Below, one piece after another: positions 1 to 7,750 of a stretch of DNA of 35,547 nt. The stretch is from CAZCSK01 sp964501265 (GTDB taxonomy: Bacteria; Actinomycetota; CADDZG01; JAHWKV01). The notes under the pieces were generated by a model, which saw only the letters and a list, made by a program, of their open reading frames with translations, was not told the origin of the DNA and did not search any database. Positions within the stretch are counted from its first letter, which is position 1, and every line of letters starts with the position of its first letter. The stretch lies in assembly GCA_964501265.1 (NCBI GenBank), contig CAZCSK010000024.1, forward strand, positions 1 to 35,547, written 5' to 3'. A program made the translations under genes and the position numbers.

Positions 1-47
1 GCCCCCTTAGGTACGGACTCGCGCGCGCCAGAAGCTGCGAACCCCCC
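1..47 (-). repeat. Dispersed palindromic element, copy A (cut by window edge)
   Basis: Read on the minus strand this is the left half of the element also found at 3381-3448, 15730-15797 and 17314-17381. It starts with a G-run followed by TTCG, then the core CGCAGCTTCTGGCGC, which is identical in all four copies, and continues into a variable middle ending in AGGGGGC at the window edge. The C-rich right end would lie upstream of the window. The copy ends 12 bases before the ATG of the gene at 60, so it occupies that gene's upstream region. Confidence 0.8.
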
Positions 48-59
48 GAAGACAACATA

Positions 60-410
60 ATGTCGAAGGTCGCTGTGCTTTGTTGGGAGGAAAGCAGATC
101 CTGGGTGAGCACGCTCAGGCAGAAGGGGTACAGCGTGCCCTGGGTCGAGGAGCCCAAAGGCGACGTTCATTTGTCGATCCCAGGCCTCGAGGCGGATCTG
201 CTGATTGTCGATCTCACTCGTCTGCCGGAGCAGGGCAAGGAGATGGTCGCCGAACTGGCGGGCAAAGGCGCGCTGAAAAACCTTCCGGTTATTTTGGTGA
301 GTTCGAAGCCAAACGCTTCCCATGGTTTGAAGGGCAAGGTTCGGGCCCTAACGGTTACTACCCCCGCAAAGATTATTTCGGCTGTACGTTCCGCGCTCCC
401 GGCGAAATAG
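60..410 (+). CDS. Degenerate receiver-like (CheY-fold) small protein
   Basis: This is a 116-residue single-domain protein with alternating strands and helices like a response regulator receiver domain. An acidic pair E10/E11 follows the first strand, D51 ends the hydrophobic strand LLIVD, and S81 ends the strand LPVILVSS. These are the places of the acidic pocket, phospho-acceptor and Ser/Thr of true receivers. The conserved Lys before the last strand-proline is missing (TTP at 100-102), so it may be a pseudo-receiver that is not phosphorylated in the normal way. There is no output domain. The upstream bases carry a dispersed repeat copy rather than a clear Shine-Dalgarno sequence. The fold assignment is inference from pattern only; the protein could also be an unrelated flavodoxin-like fold. 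Confidence 0.6.
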   Translation: MSKVAVLCWEESRSWVSTLRQKGYSVPWVEEPKGDVHLSIPGLEADLLIVDLTRLPEQGKEMVAELAGKGALKNLPVILVSSKPNASHGLKGKVRALTVTTPAKIISAVRSALPAK

Positions 411-424
411 CTCTAACCGGCTCC

Positions 425-883
425 CTAGTCGAGATCGCCGGCCTTAATTCGTTTTAGGCGTCGGGTGCGAACGAGTTCCGTTTCGCTAAGGCTTTGATCT
501 TCGGGCTCGTTGAGGAGTTGAGCGAGGAATCCGGCAAGGTCGCGCTGGGAGACCATGCCGTGGACTTTGTCGCCCTCGACAACCGGAAGGTGGCGTATCC
601 ATTTTGCGGCCATGACTTCGGCAGCTTCGTGAAGGGTCGAGTTGGGGGAGATGGTAACAATGTTTGTCGTCATGATGTCTTTGAGTAACACGGAATTGGG
701 GTCCTGGCCGCTTGCTACGGATTTGACCAGATCTCGCTCGGTGAAGATACCGAGCAGCCGGTCACCGTCCATGATGAGAAGTGAACCAGTCTGTTGCTCG
801 CGCATTTTCGCCGCGGCTTGCGCAAGCGTATCTTCGGCGGCATCGGAGACGATGGCCTGGGTCATGATGTCCGAGACTTTCAT
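425..883 (-). CDS. Two-CBS-domain protein
   Basis: The 152-residue protein is made of two tandem CBS domains. The first (about residues 1-60) starts KVSDIMT and contains GSLLIMDGDRLLGIFTERDL. The second (about 68-125) starts LKDIMT and contains the matching HLPVVEGDKVHGMVSQRDL. A charged tail of about 27 residues follows. Paired CBS domains form a Bateman module that binds adenine nucleotides and acts as a ligand sensor; stand-alone ones often modulate partner proteins, so the ligand and partner cannot be named here. The gene lies 30 bases downstream of the methyltransferase remnant on the same strand. A TAGACT hexamer sits 9 bases before the ATG and may be a -10 element, giving a very short leader. 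Confidence 0.85.
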   Translation of the reverse strand: MKVSDIMTQAIVSDAAEDTLAQAAAKMREQQTGSLLIMDGDRLLGIFTERDLVKSVASGQDPNSVLLKDIMTTNIVTISPNSTLHEAAEVMAAKWIRHLPVVEGDKVHGMVSQRDLAGFLAQLLNEPEDQSLSETELVRTRRLKRIKAGDLD

Positions 884-913
884 GTGGGAAGAAGTCTACT
901 CGGAGCCGATGAG

Positions 914-1416
914 TTAGGAAAGAGTCAATTGCCGCTGGTCGCGCTTGCGGGCAATCACGTGAAAAACATGCCAATGCTTCGGCCGTTGGGTGGCATTCTC
1001 GCCGCCCTTGTCGTCTTCCTCGAAGCCAGGAAGTGACCGGGAAAAATCCTGCGAGGTCGCACGGCGGCACTCACTCGAGGCCAGAATGATCCAAATTCGG
1101 CTGGAGGGAGGAAGAAAAGGCTCATGCATGCCACCACGACGTCGTATTCAGACAGAGTGAGGTCCTGAAATGGCGCGCAAACGATGTCGACGTTCGCTCC
1201 GGCCGGGAGCCTTGAGCGGAGCATCTCCAGGGCATCCGCCGACACATCCGTGGCCGTCACGTTGAGGCCACGCGAAAGCACCCGAAGTGTGCCCCGGCCC
1301 ACTCCGCATCCCAGGTCCAAAGCGCTGCCGTCTGCCGGAAGATGCGGATCGAGAAGGTCAAAGATCCGGTGGGGCGGGCCTATAAAAATGCGCCTTCCTG
1401 TGCCTGAAACTAACAT
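914..1416 (-). pseudogene. Class I SAM-dependent methyltransferase remnant (frameshift with internal deletion)
   Basis: From an ATG at 1416 one frame reads a methyltransferase start: PPHRIFDLLDPHLPADG, then the SAM-binding motif I SALDLGCGVGRGT and motif II-like NVTATDVSADALEML, then a strand with FFLPPAEF, ending after RPRRIFPGHF near 1035. From there the homologous C-terminus continues in another minus-strand frame, with FEEDDKGGENATQ and the typical KHWHVFHVIARKR ending, stop at 914. The stretch that usually lies between these blocks (about 30 residues after the GxFxGxFxG strand) is absent, so a deletion that also changed the frame is the simplest explanation. The frame upstream of 1416 is open to 1536 but has no family-like sequence. 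Translation of the first frame alone would run to 955 with a foreign tail. Confidence 0.72.
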
Positions 1417-1503
1417 CAATTGAAAACAGGGGTTTACTCTTGGCCCAAAGGGTGGGAAAATCCCTTTCCGCCTAAAATGGCTTTTCCAATCCCAGGAGCG
1501 ACG

Positions 1504-1554
1504 ATGACAATGAACTTCCCCACCCCTGATCACCAACGGAGTCGGTTCAGTTGA
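1504..1554 (+). other. Possible 16-codon leader ORF overlapping the next gene's start
   Basis: An AGGAGCG Shine-Dalgarno sequence at 1494-1500 precedes ATG at 1504 and reads MTMNFPTPDHQRSRFS before a TGA at 1552-1554. That stop overlaps the TTG start of the coiled-coil gene at 1551. This could be a leader peptide that couples translation, or the true 5' end of the coiled-coil gene separated by a one-base shift. Nothing else supports the peptide itself. Confidence 0.35.
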
Positions 1555-3506
1555 GCAAGCGGCCGGGATCGGCCCCTCCTACAAGGGCGTCAAAGGCGCA
1601 GCTTGAGTCCCTGAAAGAATCCGCAAGGCAGGCCGGCAGACAGTTGGATCGTGAGCAGGAGGTTTCGGTACTCAATGTGGCAAAGACTTTGGATGAGATA
1701 AACGAGGGCGAGGCCTTTGCGCATATAGACACGCGGCTGTCCTTTATGGAACGTCAAGTCGAGCGGCTGACGGCGCGCCGTGACGAAGCCGACCGCGGTC
1801 TCGACGCCGAACTCAAAGTCATGCGAGCGCGCATCGAGGATGCACTCGAGGCAGTCGGGGCAACGGGTGTGGACCAACGCATCGCTGCTGCCGAGACCGA
1901 GAGCCGCCTTGGTCAGCTTGTTACCGACGAGGAACGTCGCGCCACGGAAGCACTTGACGAATTTCGTGGGGACTTGGTAGGGGAAGTTCAGAAGACGCTC
2001 GGAAAACTGGAGAAGACAGAGGCGCGCCTGAAGGGCGAGATGCGGGCGTTTCAAGAGGGGATGCAAGAGCAGTCGCGGTCGCTAACCGAAACCGTGAGTG
2101 CGGGCCAGGCGGACTTTGAAGATTCCCTAACCTCAGTCTCCGAGAAAGTTGAAACGCAACTCGCGGCAGCGGAGGCCGAGCAGAAAGACCAGTTCCGACG
2201 CACACTCGAAGATTTCGAAACCGCGCGAGCCGAATTGATTGAAACCGTTCAAGCGGCGGCATCGGCGGTCGAAGCTGGTTCCGCGACCATCATGCCCATG
2301 GTCGAGTCCCGTTTGGACAACGAGCGTCGTGAAGTTGAGGCTGGCTTGAACGAGATGAAGGCTGAAGTGCGACTTCAAATTAATGAGGCGTTTAGCCGCA
2401 TTAGTAGTTCGTTCGAGAAGCTCTCGACGCTGCTCGACGGGGCACGCCAGGAACTGGTCGAGCGTCTGTCGACTTCCGAAGCGAAGTTTGTGAGTTCCGC
2501 GACCAGGCTCGAGTCGAAGATGGGAGAGCAGGCTCGGCAGATGGCGGCCTCCGAACAGGAATGGTCGAGCGGGATCGGGGAGCTCGACCAGACTTTTGCT
2601 GATCTCAAAGACCGAGTCGAAGAATTCTCCGACAAACTCTTGGCGGCCGAATCGAGGCGAGTCGGCGATGCGGGCTCGTCTGCGACGGCAATTCAGGAGT
2701 TGGCGTCACGAGTCACTCTTGCGGAAACCAGGCTCCGCGATGTCGCGGGAGAGGCAACCGGCCGACTCGCGACTCGCGTGGAAATGCTGGCAAGCCAGGT
2801 TGCATCGATCTCGGAGAAGGAGGCCGGAGCCGAGGAGAGTTCCGGGGCGGTCGAGTATCTGTCACGACGAGTAGGAGAATTGGCCGAGCGCAGTGACGAG
2901 TTTCTTGTGAAGATCAATGCGATCGGCAGGGCCCTCACGAAGGGTCACCCGATTCCAGAAATCGCCGTTTCCGAGTCCATGCCGGCCGCCTTGGCGGACA
3001 GGATGGAAGCCCTGGAACAGAGCATTGCGGCTGCAAAGCAGAGTGCGCAGAATGCGCCGGCACAGACTGCGGACCCGGCCCTCACGGCCCGCCTGGAGCA
3101 GATAGAGCAGGTAATCACGCAGCTCGCCGCCCAGCCTCAGATCGAAGACGGCATCGGCGCGCGAATCGACAGTCTAGAGATCGCTCTTCAGCGAATTGCC
3201 GAGACTCCCGCGCCGGCGCCGGGACCCGCGCCGCTGCCGGATAGAGAGAGTGAACCTTCTGCTCTGGTGGCCCGAATCGAGGCTTTGGAGCGAGCTCTGA
3301 CGAACGTACCGGCCACCCTTTCGAGTCGGCAGGCGGAAATCACCGAACGAGTCTCGGAACTCGAGCGCCAGTCTGATCTCTGGGGGTCCGCAGCTTCTGG
3401 CGCGCCAGGATCCTTACGCAGGGCGGCTGCTACCCCCCCGAACCCCCCGTCGGTGGGACCGTCTGTCACGATCCTTCCGGAGAAGAAAAAGCGGGGTTTC
3501 TTCTAG
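1551..3506 (+). CDS. Large coiled-coil protein of unknown function
   Basis: This 651-residue protein has no recognisable catalytic domain, signal peptide or membrane segment. From about residue 15 to 430 it is almost continuous alpha-helical coiled coil, rich in Glu, Ala, Arg and Leu heptads, with further short coiled-coil blocks separated by Pro/Ala-rich linkers (about 475-600). It ends with EKKKRGFF. Residues about 611-633 are encoded by a copy of a dispersed palindromic repeat, just before the basic C-terminus. The apparent start is TTG at 1551, without its own Shine-Dalgarno; a strong one instead precedes an overlapping short ORF at 1504, so the real start may involve coupling or a frameshift. 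Its stop codon shares the CTAG at 3503-3506 with the stop of the convergent HPPD gene. A cytoskeletal or scaffold role is possible but is not shown. Confidence 0.75.
   Translation: MSKRPGSAPPTRASKAQLESLKESARQAGRQLDREQEVSVLNVAKTLDEINEGEAFAHIDTRLSFMERQVERLTARRDEADRGLDAELKVMRARIEDALEAVGATGVDQRIAAAETESRLGQLVTDEERRATEALDEFRGDLVGEVQKTLGKLEKTEARLKGEMRAFQEGMQEQSRSLTETVSAGQADFEDSLTSVSEKVETQLAAAEAEQKDQFRRTLEDFETARAELIETVQAAASAVEAGSATIMPMVESRLDNERREVEAGLNEMKAEVRLQINEAFSRISSSFEKLSTLLDGARQELVERLSTSEAKFVSSATRLESKMGEQARQMAASEQEWSSGIGELDQTFADLKDRVEEFSDKLLAAESRRVGDAGSSATAIQELASRVTLAETRLRDVAGEATGRLATRVEMLASQVASISEKEAGAEESSGAVEYLSRRVGELAERSDEFLVKINAIGRALTKGHPIPEIAVSESMPAALADRMEALEQSIAAAKQSAQNAPAQTADPALTARLEQIEQVITQLAAQPQIEDGIGARIDSLEIALQRIAETPAPAPGPAPLPDRESEPSALVARIEALERALTNVPATLSSRQAEITERVSELERQSDLWGSAASGAPGSLRRAAATPPNPPSVGPSVTILPEKKKRGFF
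3381..3448 (+). repeat. Dispersed palindromic element, copy B (inside a coding frame)
   Basis: This 68-bp copy has left end TGGGGGTCCG and right end CGAACCCCCC, an imperfect terminal inverted repeat matching at 8 of 10 positions. Inside are the invariant core CGCAGCTTCTGGCGC and the right block GCTGCTACCCCCCCG. It lies within the 3' part of the coiled-coil gene and is translated as a Gly/Ala/Pro-rich stretch about 18 residues before the end of the protein. Confidence 0.85.
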
Positions 3507-4588
3507 AGGTTTCCTCGCCGGGCCTGCTCGCGCTCAATCGCCTCGAACAAGGCTTTGAAGTTGCCGACCCCAAATCCCCGTGAACCATGACGTTCGATGA
3601 CTTCGAAGAAGACTGTCGGACGGTCTTGCACGGGTTTGGTGAAGATCTGCAATAAGTATCCTTCGTCGTCGCGATCCACCAGGATTCCCAAGCGTTTCAA
3701 ATCCTTGTAGTCCTGATCGATGGTCCCTACTCGCTCGACTGCTTCTTCGTAATAATTTCCAGGCACCCAAAGGAAATTGACTCCCCGCGCTCTTAGCGAG
3801 TCGACCGTCTTTACGATGTCTTCGCTGGCGAGAGCGATGTGCTGTACCCCCGGGCCTCCGTAGTAATCGAGATACTCTTCGATCTGGGACTTGCGCTTTC
3901 CGTCCGCGGGTTCGTTGATGGGCAATTTGACTCGGCCCGACCCGTCGACGCAAACCTTCGACATGAGGGCCGAGTACTCGGTTGAAATTGCCTTGTCGGT
4001 GAAATGGATCATCTCGGTCATTCCGAAGACCTCTTCGTAGAAACCGACCCACTTTTCCATTTTTCCGAGTTCGACGTTCGCCACGACGTGATCGATTTCG
4101 CGGATCCCGGCTTCGTCGGGAACCGGATCAAAAGCCTTGAAGCCGGGAGCAAACGTGCCCTTGTAGTCCTTACGATCTATGAAGTAATGCAACGTTTCAC
4201 CGTAAGCCTTGATAGCGGAGGTTCGCAGAACGCCATGTTCGTCCGAGACTTCAACTGGTTCTAGAAACGACTCCGCCCCTCTTTTCGTGGCCTCCGTCCA
4301 AGCTTGCTGTGCATCGGGGACGGCGAAGTTGACCGACTTCACTCCGTCGCCGTGCAAATGGTGATGTTCTGCCACCAAAGAATCCGAAGTCAGGGCTCCA
4401 GTCACGACGAAGGTAACGTCGCCCTGTTTCAGCACGTAGGACGTGCGATCGCGAGATCCGGTTTCCAATCCGCTGTACGCTGCGACCCGGAATCCCAGAG
4501 TCTTCGAGAAATAATAGGCCGACTGCTTGGCGTTGCCCACCCAGAATTCGAGGTGGTCGATTCCGAGTAGGGGCATGAAGTCGTTCAT
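3503..4588 (-). CDS. hppD: 4-hydroxyphenylpyruvate dioxygenase
   Basis: This non-heme Fe(II) enzyme converts 4-hydroxyphenylpyruvate to homogentisate in tyrosine catabolism. The 361 residues are the normal bacterial length, with two VOC-type domains: an N-terminal one (about 8-150) and the catalytic one (about 160-350). The iron ligands are visible as H167 (IDHVVANVE), H250 (GVQHIALAS) and E329 (FFEVIERHG), and the C-terminal GFGVGNFKALFEAIE helix that closes the active site is intact. The start is ATG at 4588. A TACGCT hexamer lies 7 bases before it, so the transcript may be leaderless. Only 31 bases separate it from the divergent aldo/keto reductase. No homogentisate dioxygenase gene is seen in the window. 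The stop overlaps that of the convergent coiled-coil gene. Confidence 0.96.
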   Translation of the reverse strand: MNDFMPLLGIDHLEFWVGNAKQSAYYFSKTLGFRVAAYSGLETGSRDRTSYVLKQGDVTFVVTGALTSDSLVAEHHHLHGDGVKSVNFAVPDAQQAWTEATKRGAESFLEPVEVSDEHGVLRTSAIKAYGETLHYFIDRKDYKGTFAPGFKAFDPVPDEAGIREIDHVVANVELGKMEKWVGFYEEVFGMTEMIHFTDKAISTEYSALMSKVCVDGSGRVKLPINEPADGKRKSQIEEYLDYYGGPGVQHIALASEDIVKTVDSLRARGVNFLWVPGNYYEEAVERVGTIDQDYKDLKRLGILVDRDDEGYLLQIFTKPVQDRPTVFFEVIERHGSRGFGVGNFKALFEAIEREQARRGNL

Positions 4589-4595
4589 CTACGTT

Positions 4596-4601
4596 AGCGT
4601 A
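4596..4601 (-). promoter_or_regulatory. Possible -10 of a leaderless hppD transcript
   Basis: TACGCT on the minus strand lies 7 bases before the hppD ATG, the spacing expected if transcription starts at the A of the start codon. The same hexamer occurs 6 bases before the aceE ATG. No convincing -35 is seen, so this rests on spacing and recurrence. Confidence 0.4.
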
Positions 4602-4619
4602 ACTCACGGGAGGTAAGAG

Positions 4620-5543
4620 ATGGAAACCAGGAATATTGGCGATCTGAGGGTCTCGCTTGCTGGGCTTGGGTGTAACAATTTTGGGCGTCGGTGCGACGAA
4701 GCGCAAACCAAGGCCGTTGTGGATGCGGCATTGGAGTCAGGCATCAACTTTTTCGACACGGCCGACGTTTACGGCCGGGGGCTGTCGGAGCAGTTTCTGG
4801 GCAAAGCACTGGGCAACAGGCGAGACGAAGTTCTGATTGCGACCAAATTCGGTCATGGCAGCGAGGAAAAGCGCGGTGGCAGCGCTAGGTGGATCGCGGA
4901 GGCGGTCGAGGCCAGTCTTGGGCGCCTTGGGACGGACCGTATTGACCTGTATCAAATGCACGTCCCCGACGACGACGTTCCGATCGAGGAGACGCTCGAG
5001 GCCCTCACCCGGTTGGTGAAGGATGGGAAGGTCATAGAAGTCGGCTGCTCAAACTTCACTGGGGACCAAATTTCTAAGGCGACCGAGACTGCAAGTTCAA
5101 GCGGGTTTCATAGGTTTGTTTCCGCACAGAATCACTACAGCCTTCTGGAGCGCGAGGTCGAAAAGGAAGTGCTTCCGGCGTGCGCGACGCACGGCCTTGG
5201 AATGCTTCCTTACTTTCCTCTGGCCAATGGGTTTCTGACGGGCAAGTACCGCAAGGGTGAGCCGGCCCCCGAAGGAACCCGGCTCGGAGCCCTTCCCGCG
5301 GCCAGGGTGAGCAGCGTCTTCAGCGAAGAGAACTTTGGGAAGATCGAGCGACTCGAGGACTTCGCAACCGCGAACGGGCGTACCATCCTAGAGGTGGCCC
5401 TGTGCTGGCTCGCTTGCCAGCCAACTGTCGTATCCGTTATCGCAGGCGCAACCAAACCGGAACAAGTCAAAGCCAACGCGAGTGCGATCGACTGGAAGCT
5501 GAGCCCCGAGGCGCTAAGCGCCATAAACGACCTCGTCCAGTAG
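4620..5543 (+). CDS. Aldo/keto reductase
   Basis: This 307-residue NADPH-dependent oxidoreductase has a TIM-barrel fold. The catalytic tetrad of the superfamily is present as D46 and Y51 (FFDTADVYGRG), K76 (LIATKFGHG) and H114 (DLYQMHVPD). The barrel continues with EVGCSNF, SAQNHYSLLERE and the C-terminal cofactor-binding part PTVVSVIAGATKPEQV, typical of AKR families related to YajO and potassium channel beta subunits. The ATG at 4620 has a strong GGGAGGT Shine-Dalgarno at 4608-4614. It is divergent from hppD across only 31 bases. The substrate cannot be assigned; a link to aromatic metabolism is suggested only by its neighbour. Confidence 0.92.
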   Translation: METRNIGDLRVSLAGLGCNNFGRRCDEAQTKAVVDAALESGINFFDTADVYGRGLSEQFLGKALGNRRDEVLIATKFGHGSEEKRGGSARWIAEAVEASLGRLGTDRIDLYQMHVPDDDVPIEETLEALTRLVKDGKVIEVGCSNFTGDQISKATETASSSGFHRFVSAQNHYSLLEREVEKEVLPACATHGLGMLPYFPLANGFLTGKYRKGEPAPEGTRLGALPAARVSSVFSEENFGKIERLEDFATANGRTILEVALCWLACQPTVVSVIAGATKPEQVKANASAIDWKLSPEALSAINDLVQ

Positions 5544-5557
5544 CCCGCCGTGTTTCG

Positions 5558-5586
5558 TTGACATGTGAGCAGCGACCACGTAGAAT
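5558..5586 (+). promoter_or_regulatory. Strong housekeeping-type promoter for the LPNTG protein
   Basis: A perfect TTGACA (-35, 5558-5563) is followed after 17 bases by TAGAAT (-10, 5581-5586). It lies just after the aldo/keto reductase stop and about 100 bases upstream of the surface protein ATG, so that gene has a leader of roughly 100 bases with its own Shine-Dalgarno. I recognise no riboswitch in the leader. Confidence 0.72.
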
Positions 5587-5693
5587 GAGCGCGGTTCACT
5601 ATTCGTGGTTAGGAATCCAACAACCTGGGTAGATGACTAGTTATCGGGAGGATCATCTCGCCTAAGAGTTGGTCCCACAAAGATGGAGGGGAA

Positions 5694-7202
5694 ATGCAAT
5701 TCTCGACTAATCGGATTTCAGTCAGCCGCCCACTTGCTGTCTTCGTCATGAGCATGATGTTGATGGTGTCGCCGCTGGGCCGCCCCGCGCTCGCGGGACA
5801 CTATCCGGGCGCCATCTCTTTGACCAGCGGCACCTACAATTCATCCAACAACACCACCACGTATACGTGGACGCTGACCGGACAAGGCGGTAGCGCCAGT
5901 CACGTAGTAATAAACACGTGTCTGGGAAATACCGCGATCTCAACCGGGGGCTCACCCGATTCTCAAGCTACTTATACAAACCCAGATTCCACAACCGGCA
6001 AGACCGGTTATAAGTGGGAATCTGGAAGCGATTTGGTCACGGGCGACACCTTCATCCTGACCTTCTCCGGCAATACGGGCACCTCGGGGACGGCCACTTG
6101 GACAATAAAGAAAGGCTCGGATTCAGCGCACTTCAATTCCGGCAATACGGGTGGGCCGAGCTGCTCGACGCCGCCTCCTCCCACCTCCGTGACGGCTTCG
6201 GCGTCACCGGGTGCTTGCGTGTTCACCAACGGGGTCTCCTTTACGCCGGTTACGGCATCGATCAACCCAGCGGGCGGAGCGACGGTCGCACTATCAAAGG
6301 CCGGAGTCTTGGTACACACCTTCCCGACGAGCGGCACGTCTTACAACGCTTCTCCGGGCACTTACACATGGGTGGCGACCGCGGCAAGCGGGTACGTCTT
6401 GAGCGGCACCTCGACCGGCGGGTTCACGGCCTTGGCGTGCGCGTCTTCGGACCTGGTACCGGTTTCTGTCTCGGTCTCACCGGGTGCTTGCGTGTTCACC
6501 AACGGGGTCTCCTTTACGCCGGTTACGGCATCGATCAACCCAGCGGGCGGAGCGACGGTCGCACTATCAAAGGCCGGAGTCTTGGTACACACCTTCCCGA
6601 CGAGCGGCACGTCTTACAACGCTTCTCCGGGCACTTACACATGGGTGGCGACCGCGGCAAGCGGGTACGTCTTGAGCGGCACCTCGACCGGCGGGTTCAC
6701 GGCCTTGGCGTGCGCGTCTTCGGACCTGGTACCGGTTTCTGTCTCGGTCTCACCGGGTGCTTGCGTGCTCGCCAATGGGGTCTCCTCTACGCCGGTTACG
6801 GCATCGATCAACCCAGCGGGCGGAGCGACGGTCGAGCTAATCAAGGACGGAACCGGCTTGGTCCACACCTTCCCCACCAGCGGCGCGACCTACAACGCCT
6901 CTCCGGGTAACTACCTCTGGAGGCCGATCGTGGCAAGCGGGTACGTCTTGAGCGGCACCTCGGGCGGCGGGTTTGTCGCAGCCTCGTGCACGCTTGTACT
7001 TTCCCAAACATTTACTTCGCAGCCCGTGTCGGTTCTCGGAGTGAAAGTAGTCAAGGGCCAAGCAGTCAAGGGTCAGACTTTGCCGAACACTGGTCCTGGA
7101 GTTCCGGTTGACAACAGCTTGGCACTTGCATTTGCCTCGATCCTTGTCGGACTGTTGCTGTCCTATGCCGGTCGCCGCAAGGCTGTCGCCGCAAGGCAGT
7201 AG
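5694..7202 (+). CDS. Secreted, sortase-anchored repeat protein (LPNTG)
   Basis: This 502-residue protein has a Sec signal peptide (charged start, hydrophobic run, ALA cleavage site near residue 34). A Thr/Ser/Gly-rich beta domain follows (about 35-165), then three tandem 91-residue repeats from about residue 171, each starting near SPGAC and containing TFPTSG and GYVLSG. A linker with KGQAVKGQT leads to the sorting signal: LPNTG (463-467), a hydrophobic helix and a basic tail GRRK. Such proteins are linked to peptidoglycan by a sortase; none is encoded in the window. The repeat cysteines (one near the start, one near the end of each unit) could form disulfides or thioester-like bonds, but this is unproven. 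The ATG has a GGAGGGG Shine-Dalgarno and a strong promoter upstream. Adhesin or stalk function is inference. Confidence 0.88.
   Translation: MQFSTNRISVSRPLAVFVMSMMLMVSPLGRPALAGHYPGAISLTSGTYNSSNNTTTYTWTLTGQGGSASHVVINTCLGNTAISTGGSPDSQATYTNPDSTTGKTGYKWESGSDLVTGDTFILTFSGNTGTSGTATWTIKKGSDSAHFNSGNTGGPSCSTPPPPTSVTASASPGACVFTNGVSFTPVTASINPAGGATVALSKAGVLVHTFPTSGTSYNASPGTYTWVATAASGYVLSGTSTGGFTALACASSDLVPVSVSVSPGACVFTNGVSFTPVTASINPAGGATVALSKAGVLVHTFPTSGTSYNASPGTYTWVATAASGYVLSGTSTGGFTALACASSDLVPVSVSVSPGACVLANGVSSTPVTASINPAGGATVELIKDGTGLVHTFPTSGATYNASPGNYLWRPIVASGYVLSGTSGGGFVAASCTLVLSQTFTSQPVSVLGVKVVKGQAVKGQTLPNTGPGVPVDNSLALAFASILVGLLLSYAGRRKAVAARQ
6204..6990 (+). repeat. Three tandem 273-bp coding repeats
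   Basis: The units start at 6204, 6477 and 6750, exactly 273 bases (91 codons) apart. The first two appear identical base for base over the whole unit by direct reading. The third is diverged (for example it has GVLAN and VELIKDGTG replacements) and fades out around 6990. Identity at silent sites in units one and two points to a very recent duplication or to gene conversion. Confidence 0.93.
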
Positions 7203-7226
7203 CTTTCTAGCAAGGCATTCTCAAAG

Positions 7227-7259
7227 AAAAATCAGGGCCCCTCGGGGGCCCTGATTTTT
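7227..7259. terminator. Bidirectional intrinsic terminator
   Basis: A 15-bp perfect stem (arms 7227-7241 and 7245-7259) with a three-base TCG loop is flanked by A-runs on the left and T-runs on the right. It therefore works as a rho-independent terminator for the LPNTG gene on the plus strand and for the paa operon on the minus strand. The right arm overlaps the stop codon of paaD. Confidence 0.93.
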
Positions 7260-7750
7260 TAGACCTGCTTGAACTGCTCGAAAGGGTTGCGGCAACTGCG
7301 GCAATAGCAGGTTGCTCGACAAGCGGTCGGGCCGAACGGCGATTCGAGAATCGTGTCGGTCGATTTGCAGTACGGGCATTTGCCGGAAGCCATCAGAGTT
7401 AGGGCGACGGCGTTGCCCTGGGGGGCCGGCGGGGCAAGGCCGTATGCCTGCAATTTGCGTTTTCCTTCTTCTGAGATCCGGTCTGATGTCCACGGGGGTT
7501 GAAAGACGAACTTCACTTCCGACGTGGCCCCGATCCTCGTAAGGGCCGACTCGATGTCCTCCCGGATCATGTCCAAGGCGGGGCAGCCGACAAAAGTCGG
7601 CAGGCAAGTGACCGTTACATTCGTCCCCTCGATTAGAACGTTCTCGACTATTCCAAGATCAAGGACGGAAACTGCTGGTATTTCGGGGTCCTTAACCCCC
7701 TCCAGGGCCTTCATGACTTGGGCCGTCGAAATCGCGGTGATCGTCACCAT
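7259..7750 (-). CDS. paaD: Phenylacetyl-CoA epoxidase-associated protein PaaD
   Basis: PaaD is thought to help mature or assemble the metal centre of the phenylacetyl-CoA epoxidase. The N-terminal two thirds is a MIP18/DUF59-type domain with VKDPEIPAVSVLDLGIV and a Cys in the TFVGCPALD loop. The C-terminus has the PaaD zinc-ribbon-like cysteines CPYCKST, TACRATCYC and CRSC. I place the start at ATG 7750 (163 residues), because the frame upstream overlaps paaC and gives no conserved sequence; this ATG overlaps the paaC stop (TGA at 7746-7744), which fits translational coupling. It is the last gene of the tetR-paaABCD operon and ends in the terminator. Confidence 0.93.
   Translation of the reverse strand: MVTITAISTAQVMKALEGVKDPEIPAVSVLDLGIVENVLIEGTNVTVTCLPTFVGCPALDMIREDIESALTRIGATSEVKFVFQPPWTSDRISEEGKRKLQAYGLAPPAPQGNAVALTLMASGKCPYCKSTDTILESPFGPTACRATCYCRSCRNPFEQFKQV

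Noticed and set aside
5587..5693. Possible riboswitch in the leader of the surface protein
   Set aside because: I could not match the leader to any known aptamer core; only a Shine-Dalgarno is seen.
6014..6910. Plus-strand frame of 298 codons with repeats
   Set aside because: It is a shadow of the tandem-repeat surface protein in another frame; the real frame has signal peptide, repeats and LPNTG.
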